A DNA stretch of 64,000 nucleotides from Candidatus Saccharimonadia bacterium (GCA_023257145.1 JALRDA010000131.1:1-64000); one strand, 5' to 3'. Positions 8,595-17,396 are shown, counted from the stretch's first letter. Numbers and translations: made by a program. The notes: a model not told the origin generated them from the letters alone.

Positions 8595-9129
8595 AGTTGA
8601 GGGGTTGCAGCTCGCCTTTCTCATCGAGGGTAAAGAATGCATCTGTTTGGTCCTGGAGGTGATCGATAAAAACAATGCCATTTGTGTGGTCGATTTCGTG
8701 CTGGATGACGCGGGCAAGGAATCCCTCGGCCTTAAAGCGCACTTCGTTACCCTCAAGGTCGAGTGCTTTGACACGGACCTTCGTATGGCGAGGTACCTTA
8801 CCGTAGACGCCGCTAACGCTTAAGCAGCCCTCGTAATCACTGACGACTTCGCCCTCGTATTTAACGATTTCTGGATTGATAAGGGGTGTAAAGTCACGAG
8901 CGGACTTGTCGTCAAAGTCGCTTCGTATAATAACTACGCGTTCGAGGTGGTCGACTTGAACAGCGGCAAGGGCGGCGCTAATTTCATGCGGGCGAGAATC
9001 TTCCCAGTCAATTGACGCCGCGGTCATATCTTCGATCAGTTTAATCGTGTCATCAGTAATAACATGAACTTTTGTTGATTTTGTCCGCAGGTGCGGATTT
9101 GGAAGGGCAATAATATCTTCTTTTTTCAT
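8554..9129 (-). CDS. def: Peptide deformylase
   Basis: 191 residues. It removes the formyl group from new proteins. Motif 2 (EGCLSV) and motif 3 (QHEIDHTNG) supply the metal ligands Cys, His, His and the catalytic Glu. Motif 1, normally GxGLAAxQ, is here SAALAAVQ: both glycines are replaced while the Gln is kept. ATG 9129 lies eight bases after a TATAAT box (9143-9138, minus strand). The intervening AAGGGGTA is too close to ATG for a normal ribosome site, so a leaderless transcript is likely. It forms an operon with fmt, which it overlaps. Confidence 0.9.
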   Translation of the reverse strand: MKKEDIIALPNPHLRTKSTKVHVITDDTIKLIEDMTAASIDWEDSRPHEISAALAAVQVDHLERVVIIRSDFDDKSARDFTPLINPEIVKYEGEVVSDYEGCLSVSGVYGKVPRHTKVRVKALDLEGNEVRFKAEGFLARVIQHEIDHTNGIVFIDHLQDQTDAFFTLDEKGELQPLNYDEHIRENSILWD

Positions 9130-9174
9130 TACCCCTTATTATACCGAATATCACGATGAATTAACAGGAGTCGG

Positions 9175-11115
9175 CTAAAGAAGACTCATAGGATCAAGTT
9201 CGTACTGCCAGTGGGTGCTGGGGACGTAGGGAAGAATAGCAACGAGCGATGCGCGCTTGGGTGACTTTAGGGTTAGCTGCCAACGATATGTATCACGCTG
9301 GCGTTCGTAAAATGCCGGCGTCGGTCCAAGTATCTGCACATCACTAGAACGAAGTTTTCGCAGTTCGCTAGCAAGTTTCTGAGCGTTCTTTATGGCGGCA
9401 GCTTCTGTTTTGTAGACGCACGTTAATTTTAGAAGATAAGTAAAAGGCGGAAAGTGTGAACGTTGACGTTCCTTCAGTGCAGTTTCGTAAAACTGCGTAT
9501 AATTTTGTGCTAGGCCATCGACAACTGCAGGATGGGTCGGCTGGTAGCTTTGAACAATAACGTTCGTCGCATGGTGTGAACGTCCAACGCGTCCGATGAC
9601 CTGGGCGAGCAGTTGAAAGGTCCGCTCGCTTGAGCCATAATCGGGCAGACTAAGTCCACTGTCGGCTTGGATAACGCCGACTAGTCGGAGCTTTGGCAAG
9701 TCGAGTCCCTTTGCGATAACCTGCGTGCCGATGATGATATCAATCTCGCCGTTGTAGAGTTCTTTATATTTTTGTTCAATTGATTCACCACTTTCGCTGT
9801 CGCCGTCAAACCGAGCAATAATTTTGTCAGGAAACAGCTTGCGCAGTTCGGATTCTATCAGCTTTGTGCCAATGCCCTTATGGATAATGTCGGCCCCGTG
9901 GCATTCAGGGCAGCTTGTCGGTACACGTTCGGTGATACCGCAGACGTGGCAGCGAAGATGATGCTTGTCGGCGTGAAGAGTCAGTGGAACAAAGCAGCGG
10001 GTGCACATGGCCGACCAGCCGCAATTTTCGCAAAGAGTTGTCGATGCGCTACCGCGTCGATTATGAAAAATAAGCGCCTGATTACCACTTGCTAGCGTTT
10101 CGTCTAGCTGCACTAATAATTTATCCGACAAAAAACGATGCTTCTTAAAATTAGTGCGCTTGGTCATATCGACTAGTTCGATCGTGGGAGCGACGGCGTT
10201 GTCGCGCGCGCGTTTTTTCATAGATATGACCGGTCGACCGGATTGCTTGGCCAAGTAATAATCGGCGATCGCTGGAGTTGCGCTGCCAAGAACAACTTTG
10301 CCTGCATGCAGTGACGCCAAGACACTCGCGGCACGCAGGGCGGAATAGCGGGGCGATTGCTCTTGTTTGAAACTTGGTTCGTGGGCTTCGTCGATAATAA
10401 TCATACCAACGTTCTTAAGCGGCAAGAAAAGCGCCGAGCGCGGACCGATCGCAACGCGAGGCTTGTCGCTATTCAGCGCATCACGCCATGCATGATGTCG
10501 TTCAGCTTCGGTCTGTCGCGAGTGGGTGAGAATTGTATTTTCGAAATGATGGGAAAACTCATCAACGACCTGCGAGGTGAGGGCAATTTCCGGAACGAGC
10601 AGAATAACCGACTGGCCACGCTCAATCGTCTTTTTTGCGAGCTCGATGTAGACATGTGTCTTCCCGGAGCCGGTTACGCCATGTAGAAGTGCCGTGCCCG
10701 GAGACATTGCGTCAATACTTTCAATCGCATTTGCCTGTTCACTAGTGAACACTATATTTGTTCGATCTCGATATGATTCTTGGGGTGAAGCTTTACGATC
10801 ACGGCGGCTTTTTTGGAGACCGCGCGGTAGAATCGTCTGTAAGACGGTGGCGAGATGTGTTGCGTAGTAGGTGCTAAGCCACTGCGAAAGTTGCAATAGT
10901 TGTTCAGGTAGCGGCTGGTCTTCAATAACGCCACTAATCGCTTTTGTGTCATAATTTGGCTTACTAACTGCCCGTAGGACGACGCCAACTAGTACTTTTT
11001 TACCGACTTCAATAGTGACCAATTTACCAACTGGTAGTTCGACATCTGATGCATATGTAAATGAAGCGCTAGCTGTGCGAATGATTTGATTTGGGGCCAC
11101 CTCATAGTAGTGCAT
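9175..11115 (-). CDS. priA: Primosomal helicase PriA (N')
   Basis: 646 residues. It restarts stalled replication forks. Order of parts: the N-terminal 3'-end-binding domain (1-100), Walker A GVTGSGKTH near 145, DEAH box IIDEAHE, SAT-like motif LGSATPAI, and a zinc-binding insert with eight cysteines (CENCGW, CTRC, CHVC, CPEC), then helicase lobe 2 with QVIGRVGR. All key residues are intact. The length is a little below the usual 730, mostly at the N-terminus. ATG 11115 lies seven bases from the -10 box TATACT (11128-11123, minus strand), again suggesting a leaderless mRNA. It shares a palindromic promoter with the divergent gene at 11145. Confidence 0.95.
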   Translation of the reverse strand: MHYYEVAPNQIIRTASASFTYASDVELPVGKLVTIEVGKKVLVGVVLRAVSKPNYDTKAISGVIEDQPLPEQLLQLSQWLSTYYATHLATVLQTILPRGLQKSRRDRKASPQESYRDRTNIVFTSEQANAIESIDAMSPGTALLHGVTGSGKTHVYIELAKKTIERGQSVILLVPEIALTSQVVDEFSHHFENTILTHSRQTEAERHHAWRDALNSDKPRVAIGPRSALFLPLKNVGMIIIDEAHEPSFKQEQSPRYSALRAASVLASLHAGKVVLGSATPAIADYYLAKQSGRPVISMKKRARDNAVAPTIELVDMTKRTNFKKHRFLSDKLLVQLDETLASGNQALIFHNRRGSASTTLCENCGWSAMCTRCFVPLTLHADKHHLRCHVCGITERVPTSCPECHGADIIHKGIGTKLIESELRKLFPDKIIARFDGDSESGESIEQKYKELYNGEIDIIIGTQVIAKGLDLPKLRLVGVIQADSGLSLPDYGSSERTFQLLAQVIGRVGRSHHATNVIVQSYQPTHPAVVDGLAQNYTQFYETALKERQRSHFPPFTYLLKLTCVYKTEAAAIKNAQKLASELRKLRSSDVQILGPTPAFYERQRDTYRWQLTLKSPKRASLVAILPYVPSTHWQYELDPMSLL

Positions 11116-11122
11116 AGTTCTT

Positions 11123-11138
11123 AGTATACTGCTAAAAT
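11123..11138. promoter_or_regulatory. Divergent promoter with shared palindromic -10
   Basis: AGTATACT at 11123-11130 reads as TATACT on both strands. On minus it is seven bases from the priA ATG. On plus, an additional TAAAAT (11133-11138) lies six bases before ATG 11145. Confidence 0.6.
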
Positions 11139-11144
11139 AAGGAT

Positions 11145-11801
11145 ATGTATTTTGAAAGTCGCACCCAGGCGGGGCAGATATTGGCCGAACAACTCTTCGA
11201 AAGATACCGATATGAAAACTGCGTTGTCGTCGCGCTTAGCGATGGTGCTGTGCAGGTAGGGGAACAAATAGCGGGCGCACTACACTGTCTACTAACACTG
11301 CTGCTGATTGAAGATATTCAAATTCCTGGCGAAAGCTTGAGTTTTGGTGGTGTATCTCAGAGTGGTGGCTTTACCTATAATGGATCATTTAGTAGTGGTG
11401 AAATCGATGAATACACGAGTGAGTTTCACGGCTACCTGGAAGAGCAAAAGCGTGAGGCGTTTCAAAGAATTAATCGACTACTAGGCGATGGCGGGGTTAT
11501 CGACCACGACATGCTTCGTGACCATGTCGTTATTTTAGTTGCGGATGGAGTGGATAATAACGCAGCTATGGATGTGGCGATTGATTTTCTCAAGCCAATT
11601 CGCATACAGCGCCTCGTTGTTGCTACTCCGGTCGCATCCATACCTGCAGTAGACAAACTGCACATGTTGGCGGATGAGCTACATATTTTGGATGTGAAAG
11701 AAAACTACATGGGCACGAACCATTATTACGAGGTAAATGACATCCCATCACACGAAGATACGATCGCGAAAATCAATCAAATCGTGCTGAATTGGCGCTA
11801 A
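11145..11801 (+). CDS. Degenerate phosphoribosyltransferase-like protein
   Basis: 218 residues resembling the predicted phosphoribosyltransferases of COG1926. The opening SRTQAGQILAEQL and the central strand-loop VVILVADGVDNNAAMDVA align with this fold. In active enzymes the PRPP loop reads roughly DDGxATGAT; here one acidic residue is gone and the Thr/Gly residues become Asn/Ala. It may have lost catalysis and serve as a sensor or scaffold, as some PRTase-fold regulators (PyrR, PurR) do. A long acidic insert (about 85-115) separates the halves. It is divergent from priA. It is followed by a regulator gene with its own promoter. Confidence 0.6.
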   Translation: MYFESRTQAGQILAEQLFERYRYENCVVVALSDGAVQVGEQIAGALHCLLTLLLIEDIQIPGESLSFGGVSQSGGFTYNGSFSSGEIDEYTSEFHGYLEEQKREAFQRINRLLGDGGVIDHDMLRDHVVILVADGVDNNAAMDVAIDFLKPIRIQRLVVATPVASIPAVDKLHMLADELHILDVKENYMGTNHYYEVNDIPSHEDTIAKINQIVLNWR

Positions 11802-11807
11802 TGCTAC

Positions 11808-11837
11808 TTGCCAAAACGATGTAAAAAAGTGTACAAT
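11808..11837 (+). promoter_or_regulatory. Promoter of the winged-helix gene and recJ
   Basis: TTGCCA (11808-11813), an 18-base spacer and TACAAT (11832-11837). Confidence 0.6.
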
Positions 11838-11875
11838 AACAAGCAATAGGGAAAAGGATTTAAGTAAGGGAAGTT

Positions 11876-12172
11876 ATGTTAGACGTTTTTATCACCTCAC
11901 GAGTGCGCCGGAAAATTGTAGTAGTCTATGCCAAGTATCCAGACTTTCATACTCATGTTCGTGGACTTGCAAAACTAATTAAAGAAGATCCAGGTAATAT
12001 TCAACGCGAACTAAAGCGTTTGGAAAAAGTTGGATTCTTAAGCTCTGAGAAGCAGGGCAATACTAAGATTTATTCGACCAACAAGCAGTTTCCGATCTTT
12101 AAGGAATTGCAGAGCATTGTGATCAAATCTCAACAGCATGCAGGTCGCCCAAAACGTTCATCTGATTTGTAA
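11876..12172 (+). CDS. Winged-helix DNA-binding protein
   Basis: 98 residues. A predicted winged helix-turn-helix covers about residues 8-75: helix FHTHVRGLAKLIKEDPGNIQ, then RELKRLEKVGFLSSEKQGNTKIY, the recognition helix and beta wing of ArsR/MarR-type repressors. No metal-binding cysteines are present, so if ArsR-like it does not sense metals through the usual ligands. The basic tail (GRPKRSSD) may aid DNA contact. Its TAA stop shares one base with the ATG of recJ, so the two are translationally coupled. That raises the possibility that it controls its own operon. Confidence 0.75.
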   Translation: MLDVFITSRVRRKIVVVYAKYPDFHTHVRGLAKLIKEDPGNIQRELKRLEKVGFLSSEKQGNTKIYSTNKQFPIFKELQSIVIKSQQHAGRPKRSSDL

Positions 12173-13800
12173 TGACACTATTTGATCAAATACTAAAGGC
12201 ACGAGGTCTCGAGGGCGAGGCACGTGACCTTTTTTTATCTCCCAGTTATGATGCCAAGCATGATCCATTCCTACTTCCTGATATGCAGGCTGCAGTCGAG
12301 CGGCTGGTCAAGGCTCATGAAAAGCAGGACAAGATTACCATTTATGGCGACTATGATATTGATGGTTTGACGGCAACGACGGTACTGCTTGATGCCTTTG
12401 AATCATTCGGATTTTCGCATGTTGACGCTTTTATTCCCAATCGTTTTGTCGAGGGGTATGGATTAACTATCGACGCAGTCGAGCGTATTGCCCAAACTGG
12501 CGCACAGCTGATTGTGACGGTTGATTGCGGCAGTCTTAGCGAAAAAGAAATCATTCGTGCTAATGAATTAGGTGTTGATATTATCGTGACAGACCATCAT
12601 AACGTTGCGCCAATTCAACCACCAGCGGTAGCTGTAATAAACCCCAAGCGCCCAGATCATCACTATCCATTTATTGACCTTGCCGGCGTCGGCGTGGCAT
12701 TCAAGCTAGTGCAGGCGTTGCAGACCAGGCTTGATGGATTACCAGTAGGGCACGAAAAGTGGCTGTTGGATTTAGTGGCGCTGGGGACGGTATGTGACGT
12801 CGTGACGTTGGTCGATGAAAACCGGGCGAATGTTTACTGGGGATTAAAGGTATTAGCACAGACGCGTCGACCCGGTTTAAAGGCATTGATGGCTGTGGCT
12901 GCAGTCGAGCCGGAAAAGGTTAATGCGCGCAGTCTAGGTTTTGGGCTGGGGCCGCGCATGAACGCTGCTGGGCGCCTAGAAACAGCGCAGTACGCACTGG
13001 ATATGCTGCGAGCAACGGATTCAATGGAGGCATTAGAAAAAGCGCAGCAGCTAGACGCACTTAACCAATCTCGACGCGCGGACCAGGACAAAATATTTAA
13101 GGCAGCAGTGATTCAAGCCGAGCAATATTTGGATGATCCCGTTCTAGTTGTCAGCCATGCTGACTGGAATCATGGGATTATTGGTATCGTGGCAGCCAAG
13201 TTGTTAGAGAAATACAAAAAACCAACCTACGTACTGCAAGAGATGGGCGAAGAGAGTAAGGGGTCGGCACGTAGCTACGGTGACTTCAGCGCGGCAGACG
13301 CCATCCGTGCGAGCGATGATATTATCACCAAAGGGGGTGGCCATAAATTAGCTGCAGGCGTAACGATGCCGACAAAAAATATTGAAGCGTTTCGTCGTCG
13401 GGTTAACGAATTTTATCGATCAAAAGATTTGTTCAATCAAGCTGCATTGCTGCTGCCGAAAGAGGATATTATTGTAACTAAATTTAGTGATGTGAATGAG
13501 TTATTGCTAAAAGAACTAGAACAGCTAGAGCCGTGTGGAAACGGTAATCCGGAGCCAGTATTTAAAAGCGAAAACATGCTTGTTATGCATTTACGGCGCA
13601 TGGGTGCTGACGCGCAGCATGTCAAAGTTACTTTGCAGGACGCAAATAAGAAAACGATGGAGTTTCTGGCATTTAATGCACCTGAGTCATTTTTCGCCGA
13701 ACCTGGAGAGTATGTGACAATCTGGTTTCAGCCGAGTGTGAATGAATGGCAGGGGAGACGGACGGTCGAGGGGCGACTACTTCATTTGGAGTCTATGTAG
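12172..13800 (+). CDS. recJ: Single-strand DNA exonuclease RecJ
   Basis: 542 residues. A 5'-3' single-strand exonuclease in recombination and mismatch repair. DHH-family motifs are all present: YGDYDIDGLTA (motif I), TVDCGS (II), VTDHHN (III, near residue 140), and the DHHA1 part with GLGPRMNAAGR and GGGHKLAAGVTM, followed by the OB domain and C-terminal segment. It begins one base inside the stop of the winged-helix gene (TAATG), a strong coupling signal. Length is near the family's usual 560-570. recJ next to a transcription regulator rather than a translation or recombination gene is unusual. Confidence 0.95.
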   Translation: MTLFDQILKARGLEGEARDLFLSPSYDAKHDPFLLPDMQAAVERLVKAHEKQDKITIYGDYDIDGLTATTVLLDAFESFGFSHVDAFIPNRFVEGYGLTIDAVERIAQTGAQLIVTVDCGSLSEKEIIRANELGVDIIVTDHHNVAPIQPPAVAVINPKRPDHHYPFIDLAGVGVAFKLVQALQTRLDGLPVGHEKWLLDLVALGTVCDVVTLVDENRANVYWGLKVLAQTRRPGLKALMAVAAVEPEKVNARSLGFGLGPRMNAAGRLETAQYALDMLRATDSMEALEKAQQLDALNQSRRADQDKIFKAAVIQAEQYLDDPVLVVSHADWNHGIIGIVAAKLLEKYKKPTYVLQEMGEESKGSARSYGDFSAADAIRASDDIITKGGGHKLAAGVTMPTKNIEAFRRRVNEFYRSKDLFNQAALLLPKEDIIVTKFSDVNELLLKELEQLEPCGNGNPEPVFKSENMLVMHLRRMGADAQHVKVTLQDANKKTMEFLAFNAPESFFAEPGEYVTIWFQPSVNEWQGRRTVEGRLLHLESM

Positions 13801-13821
13801 CAGCAGGGATATGGCAAAGCT

Positions 13822-14661
13822 TTAGTTTTTTGATTGATCGTTCATTGACTCTCGAAAAGCTGCTAACTGACGAAATGCTAATGATGTCGCACTTTCAAAC
13901 AACTTCTTCTTTATCTTTTTAGAGGTTTCAGTAGCCTGGGTGTGCATCTCCCACGCTTCGTCCTCTGCTTCTGCCTGCTCGGTTTTACTCTTAGCATTTA
14001 AGAGGGTACTAAATCCGATGCCTATGACTGCTAGGCCTGTATGCTCGGTATTTGAAGTTCTTAGAATGTCACTGCCATACGCGGTGCTTACACGGTCTCC
14101 TAATTGGCTAATCAGCCACTGAAAATTATCGTCGGTAGTACCTTCGTTTATCTGATTTGTAAGTGCATTTAATACTTCTTGTGAGGTAGAACTGCGTGCT
14201 TCTATTGAGCTCATTATTTTCGCAGTGCGCTGGTTGTTTGCGGTGTAAAGTGTATGGTTTTGTATGCTACCATCACGGAGATTCATGTCTGGTGGGCGGA
14301 AAAATGATGGAATCGTTACATCTCTTTGGTCGCCAGCGATGAACACTCGCGCTATAGTTGGCAGGGTTGCTGGGTCCGGGATTAACGTTTTTTGCTTGAG
14401 GCCTAATGCAATAATTTTTATCAATCTACCTTCGCTATCAACGACTGAGCAATTGAAATCAGACTGCTCTTTATTAAATCCATCAATTGACCATTCTTGA
14501 TCTAATTGTTGATCAAGTGCATGGAGCGTGGATATGTCGATTGTCTCGTTGCTAATTATATTCGTGGCTACTTCTTTTATTTGAGAACTATACTCAAGAC
14601 GTGCTTGCTCGGCATTCTCAAAGCGACTTTTAGATGTGCTGTTTATGTTTAGTTCTGACAT
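13822..14661 (-). CDS. Orphan protein, possible membrane-adjacent coiled coil
   Basis: 279 residues; not recognised. The protein is rich in Ser, Asn, Gln and Thr, and the gene is visibly more AT-rich than its neighbours. A short hydrophobic patch (GLAVIGIGFSTLL, near residue 212) is followed by a charged helical stretch with Lys/Glu heptad character to the C-terminus. The start is ATG 14661, six bases after TAATAT, itself 17 bases from TTGACT: one of the best promoters in the window. There is no ribosome site, so the mRNA is probably leaderless. It is convergent with recJ (21 bases between stops) without a clear terminator. Base composition hints at recent acquisition. Confidence 0.6.
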   Translation of the reverse strand: MSELNINSTSKSRFENAEQARLEYSSQIKEVATNIISNETIDISTLHALDQQLDQEWSIDGFNKEQSDFNCSVVDSEGRLIKIIALGLKQKTLIPDPATLPTIARVFIAGDQRDVTIPSFFRPPDMNLRDGSIQNHTLYTANNQRTAKIMSSIEARSSTSQEVLNALTNQINEGTTDDNFQWLISQLGDRVSTAYGSDILRTSNTEHTGLAVIGIGFSTLLNAKSKTEQAEAEDEAWEMHTQATETSKKIKKKLFESATSLAFRQLAAFRESMNDQSKN

Positions 14662-14667
14662 GAAAAA

Positions 14668-14696
14668 ATATTAACATTTTATTAACAAAAAGTCAA
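14668..14696 (-). promoter_or_regulatory. Promoter for leaderless orphan gene
   Basis: On the minus strand TTGACT (14696-14691), a 17-base spacer and TAATAT (14673-14668), then only six bases (TTTTTC) to ATG. Confidence 0.8.
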
Positions 14697-14797
14697 TATT
14701 TGGTTTATGTAAACTTTATAATAGGAGACTAGTTTATATTTAGGTGTAGGTAAAGTGAGTGCTCTGATTGGAAACTGTCGAAGGTACTTGCTTCATC

Positions 14798-14826
14798 TTG
14801 AAGTGGCTTAGTGTGTGCGTTACAAT
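14798..14826 (+). promoter_or_regulatory. Pilin promoter
   Basis: TTGAAG (14798-14803), a 17-base spacer and TACAAT (14821-14826). A second isolated TATAAT lies at 14717-14722 with no good -35; the 14662-14797 stretch shows no gene. Confidence 0.65.
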
Positions 14827-14849
14827 AAGCACAAGAAATAAGGTGGGAA

Positions 14850-15362
14850 ATGAAATATAAACAAAATCTAGGTTTCACGATTGTCGAGCTGCTGATCGTT
14901 ATCGTCGTCATCGGTATTTTAGCGGCAATCACGATTGTTGCATACAATGGGGTTCAAAACCGAGCTAATGATACGGCAGTCCAGGCGGATTTGCGTAATA
15001 TCGGCGGTAAGATTAATGAATTTAAGGCAATAAATGATAAGTTACCAGTTCCGGCATCAGATCTAGCTGGTATGAATCTCAAAGTGTCAAGGAACGCCTA
15101 TGGCGCTCATTACACACCCGCCGCCGGTAACGAAAATAATCTTATTTACTGCTACACCTCGCTGACAAACTCGAATGCTACATTTATTCTCGTTGCCGCA
15201 GCTAAGTCTGGTAATGTCTACGTTTATAAAGATGGTGGAGTTAAGGTAGGTGTCGGTCCGCTAGTGACATTTACAAATACGTGTACAAATAATGACCCTG
15301 CAATGGTCACTGGCTCATGGTTCTACGCGGGCGGCGCCTGGCAATCATATGTCGCTCCGTAG
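14850..15362 (+). CDS. Type IV pilin-like protein
   Basis: 170 residues with a class-III prepilin signal: the short basic leader MKYKQNLG, cleavage before Phe, and the methylated-pilin core FTIVELLIVIVVIGILAA with Glu at +5. Residues 9-30 form the hydrophobic helix that packs in the pilus core. The C-terminal head contains two cysteines (YCYTS near 91, TNTCTN near 149) able to form a D-region disulfide. AAGGTGGG precedes ATG. No pilus assembly genes (PilB, PilC, PilD) are in the window, so this pilin is a single-gene unit, perhaps a minor or alternative subunit. Type IV pili are reported to give Saccharibacteria motility and host contact. Confidence 0.88.
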   Translation: MKYKQNLGFTIVELLIVIVVIGILAAITIVAYNGVQNRANDTAVQADLRNIGGKINEFKAINDKLPVPASDLAGMNLKVSRNAYGAHYTPAAGNENNLIYCYTSLTNSNATFILVAAAKSGNVYVYKDGGVKVGVGPLVTFTNTCTNNDPAMVTGSWFYAGGAWQSYVAP

Positions 15363-15391
15363 TTGCGCGATAATTGCATCTCTGTTACAAT
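15363..15391 (+). promoter_or_regulatory. rpsU promoter
   Basis: TTGCGC (15363-15368), a 17-base spacer and TACAAT (15386-15391), nine bases before the rpsU ATG. Confidence 0.65.
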
Positions 15392-15400
15392 AGTGTCCAT

Positions 15401-15616
15401 ATGGTACAAGTAACACGTAAAGACGAACGAGAAGCAAACGAGAATATTATTCGTCGTTTCAACCGCAAGGTTTTGCAGAGCGGTGTTTTGGCAGAGGCTA
15501 AGGCTTCTATGCGATTCGCTAAACCTCTTAGCAAAACTGAGCGCCGCGCGAAAGCGATTATTCGCAAAGAGCGCAAAGCCGACAAACTAGCTAAAGCCCG
15601 ATTGGGTCTTCGCTAA
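15401..15616 (+). CDS. rpsU: 30S ribosomal protein S21
   Basis: 71 residues, very basic, with the S21 signature ENIIRRFNRKV followed by a Lys/Arg-rich helix. S21 sits near the 3' end of 16S rRNA by the Shine-Dalgarno duplex. The start is MVQVTRKDERE at 15401; the longer frame to 15374 would include the promoter. Nine bases separate the -10 box from ATG, with no ribosome site. yqeY follows three bases after the stop, an arrangement (rpsU-yqeY) conserved in many bacteria. Confidence 0.92.
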   Translation: MVQVTRKDEREANENIIRRFNRKVLQSGVLAEAKASMRFAKPLSKTERRAKAIIRKERKADKLAKARLGLR

Positions 15617-15619
15617 ATA

Positions 15620-16072
15620 ATGGCGCTAAAACAGCGCATTACTGACGATATTAAAGCCGCTCTTTTGGGCGGCGATCGTTTTGTAGGCGAAACACTGAAA
15701 AATCTCAAAGCAGCAATCTTGAATGAAGAAGTTGCGCAGAATAAACGCGACGAAGGTTTAGATGATGCGACGATTGAGCAGATTATTGCTCGTGAAGTAA
15801 AGAAGCGAAGTGAAAGCGTTAAGATGTACGAACAGGGCGGTCGCGCTGATCTTGCAGAAAATGAACAAAAAGAAATTGATGTTATCAAAGTCTATCTACC
15901 AGAGCAATTAGGTGAAGATCAGATTCAAGTAATCGTTGATGCGGCAATTCAACAGCTTGGCGCAAGCGGCATGAGTGACATGGGTAAGGTAATTGGCGTC
16001 GTGAAGGCAAAAGTTGGCAATACTGCCGACGGTGCTTTAGTGGCAAAGATCGTTAAAGAAGCCCTCAATTAA
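15620..16072 (+). CDS. yqeY: YqeY/GatB-like tRNA-binding domain protein
   Basis: 150 residues, the usual size. It matches the GatB/YqeY family: N-terminal helical part with LKNLKAAILNEEVA and DEGLDDATIEQIIAREVKKR, then EIDVIKVYLPEQL and the C-terminal YqeY tail ending in MGKVIGVVKAKVGNTADGAL. The domain is the tRNA-contacting part of the GatB amidotransferase subunit. The free-standing protein has no settled function but is nearly always beside rpsU, as here. It is followed 24 bases later by adk with a GGAG ribosome site. Confidence 0.92.
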   Translation: MALKQRITDDIKAALLGGDRFVGETLKNLKAAILNEEVAQNKRDEGLDDATIEQIIAREVKKRSESVKMYEQGGRADLAENEQKEIDVIKVYLPEQLGEDQIQVIVDAAIQQLGASGMSDMGKVIGVVKAKVGNTADGALVAKIVKEALN

Positions 16073-16096
16073 ACAAAAAAGGAGCGTAACAAAGTA

Positions 16097-16642
16097 ATGA
16101 TAGTATTTTTTGGTCCGGCTGGCGCTGGAAAGAGTGTTCAGGGGCAAATGCTGGCTGCGCGACACGGTTGGCGTTGGCTTAGTGCCGGGCAACTGCTGCG
16201 CGACACGCACGATATCGAATTGATCAAAGAAATGCAGACCGGTGCGCTGGTTAATCCTGAAAAGGTCAACAAATTAATGGGCGACGCACTTAAGCGTGCA
16301 ACGAACATTGACCGTGTTATTCTTGATGGGTTTCCTCGACAATTAGAGCAAGCAAAGTGGTTGATCGATTCACAGCCAGATCATGGTCGTTCGATCGCAC
16401 TTGTTGTTGTGCTTGAAGTGCCGCGTAGTGAATTGATGAAGCGCCTTGAAGTTCGTGGTCGTGCTGATGATCGTCCTGAAGTGATTGAGGAGCGATTGCG
16501 TATTTATCGTCAAGAAATGTACCCAGTGCTTAGCTACTTTACTGAGCAGCACATCAGCATTGTTCATATCGACGGGACCGGATCTGTCGGACAGGTTCAC
16601 GATAAAATTATGGAAGAATTAGAAGCGTGCAAACTGGTCTAA
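16097..16642 (+). CDS. adk: Adenylate kinase (short-lid form)
   Basis: 181 residues. It interconverts ATP+AMP with 2 ADP. P-loop GPAGAGKSVQG at residues 6-16, the AMP-site DGFPRQLEQA near 80, and GRADDRPEVIEERL in the lid region. The zinc-binding lid insert of long bacterial forms is missing, so this is the short form. Catalytic arginines in RLEVRGRADDR are kept. The gene overlaps map by 16 bases. adk-map is a conserved pair, here moved from its usual place in the ribosomal protein operon to the rpsU-yqeY unit. Confidence 0.9.
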   Translation: MIVFFGPAGAGKSVQGQMLAARHGWRWLSAGQLLRDTHDIELIKEMQTGALVNPEKVNKLMGDALKRATNIDRVILDGFPRQLEQAKWLIDSQPDHGRSIALVVVLEVPRSELMKRLEVRGRADDRPEVIEERLRIYRQEMYPVLSYFTEQHISIVHIDGTGSVGQVHDKIMEELEACKLV

Positions 16643-17388
16643 AAACTGAAGCGCAAATTCAGGCGATGAGAGAGTGTGGGAAGATTCTCGCGACTATTTA
16701 TGATGATCTAAAAAAGTACGTTCGCGCCGGCATGACCGAGCTTGAAATTGACGCGTGGGTGGAAGGTGAGATCAAACGCCACGGCGCAGAGGCGACCTAT
16801 AAAACATCTGAGGTGAACTTTCCAAACGCTATCTGTATTAGCACAAACGATGAAATTGTTCATAGCGTCCCGACAGAATACGTCCTTGAAAAGGGTGATG
16901 TGGTGAGTTTTGACTTGGTTATTACCTATAAAGGGATGAAAACTGACAGCGCCTTTACGATGGTGATCGACGAGCAGCCGACTGGTATCAAAAAACACTT
17001 ATTGAACGTTACTGAGCGGAGCTTGTATGCTGGCATTGATGCGATTAAAGGCCCTGTCTATACGGGTGATATTGGTGCAGCGGTTGAAAAGGTGTTGAAC
17101 GACGGAAAGTTAGGAATTATTCGCGATCTTGTCGGACACGGCGTCGGCTTAGAGATGCACATGCCGCCAGATGTACCGAACTATGGCCGTAAGGGAACTG
17201 GCGTATTGCTTAAACCGGGCGATACAATTGCGATCGAGCCGATGGCGACATTGGGCGGTGAAAAAATCGTCACCGATACTGCGGGCGACGGCTGGACAAT
17301 CAGCACACGCGACGGTAGTTTAGCGGCGCATTTTGAACATACGGTATTAATTACTAAAGATGGAGCAGAGATTCTGACGAGTCTCTGA
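16627..17388 (+). CDS. map: Methionine aminopeptidase, type I
   Basis: 253 residues. It removes the initiator Met after deformylation, completing the Fmt-Def-Map set in this window. Metal ligands of the pita-bread fold are visible: Asp in VVSFDLV and Asp in MKTDSA, His in GHGVGLEMH, Glu in IAIEPMA and Glu in HFEHTVLI. A GTG at 16627 is the start, inside the end of adk and preceded by GGAAG. There is no N-terminal zinc finger. It is followed within nine bases by a membrane protein gene in the same direction. Confidence 0.95.
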   Translation: MQTGLKTEAQIQAMRECGKILATIYDDLKKYVRAGMTELEIDAWVEGEIKRHGAEATYKTSEVNFPNAICISTNDEIVHSVPTEYVLEKGDVVSFDLVITYKGMKTDSAFTMVIDEQPTGIKKHLLNVTERSLYAGIDAIKGPVYTGDIGAAVEKVLNDGKLGIIRDLVGHGVGLEMHMPPDVPNYGRKGTGVLLKPGDTIAIEPMATLGGEKIVTDTAGDGWTISTRDGSLAAHFEHTVLITKDGAEILTSL

Positions 17389-17396
17389 ATATAAAA

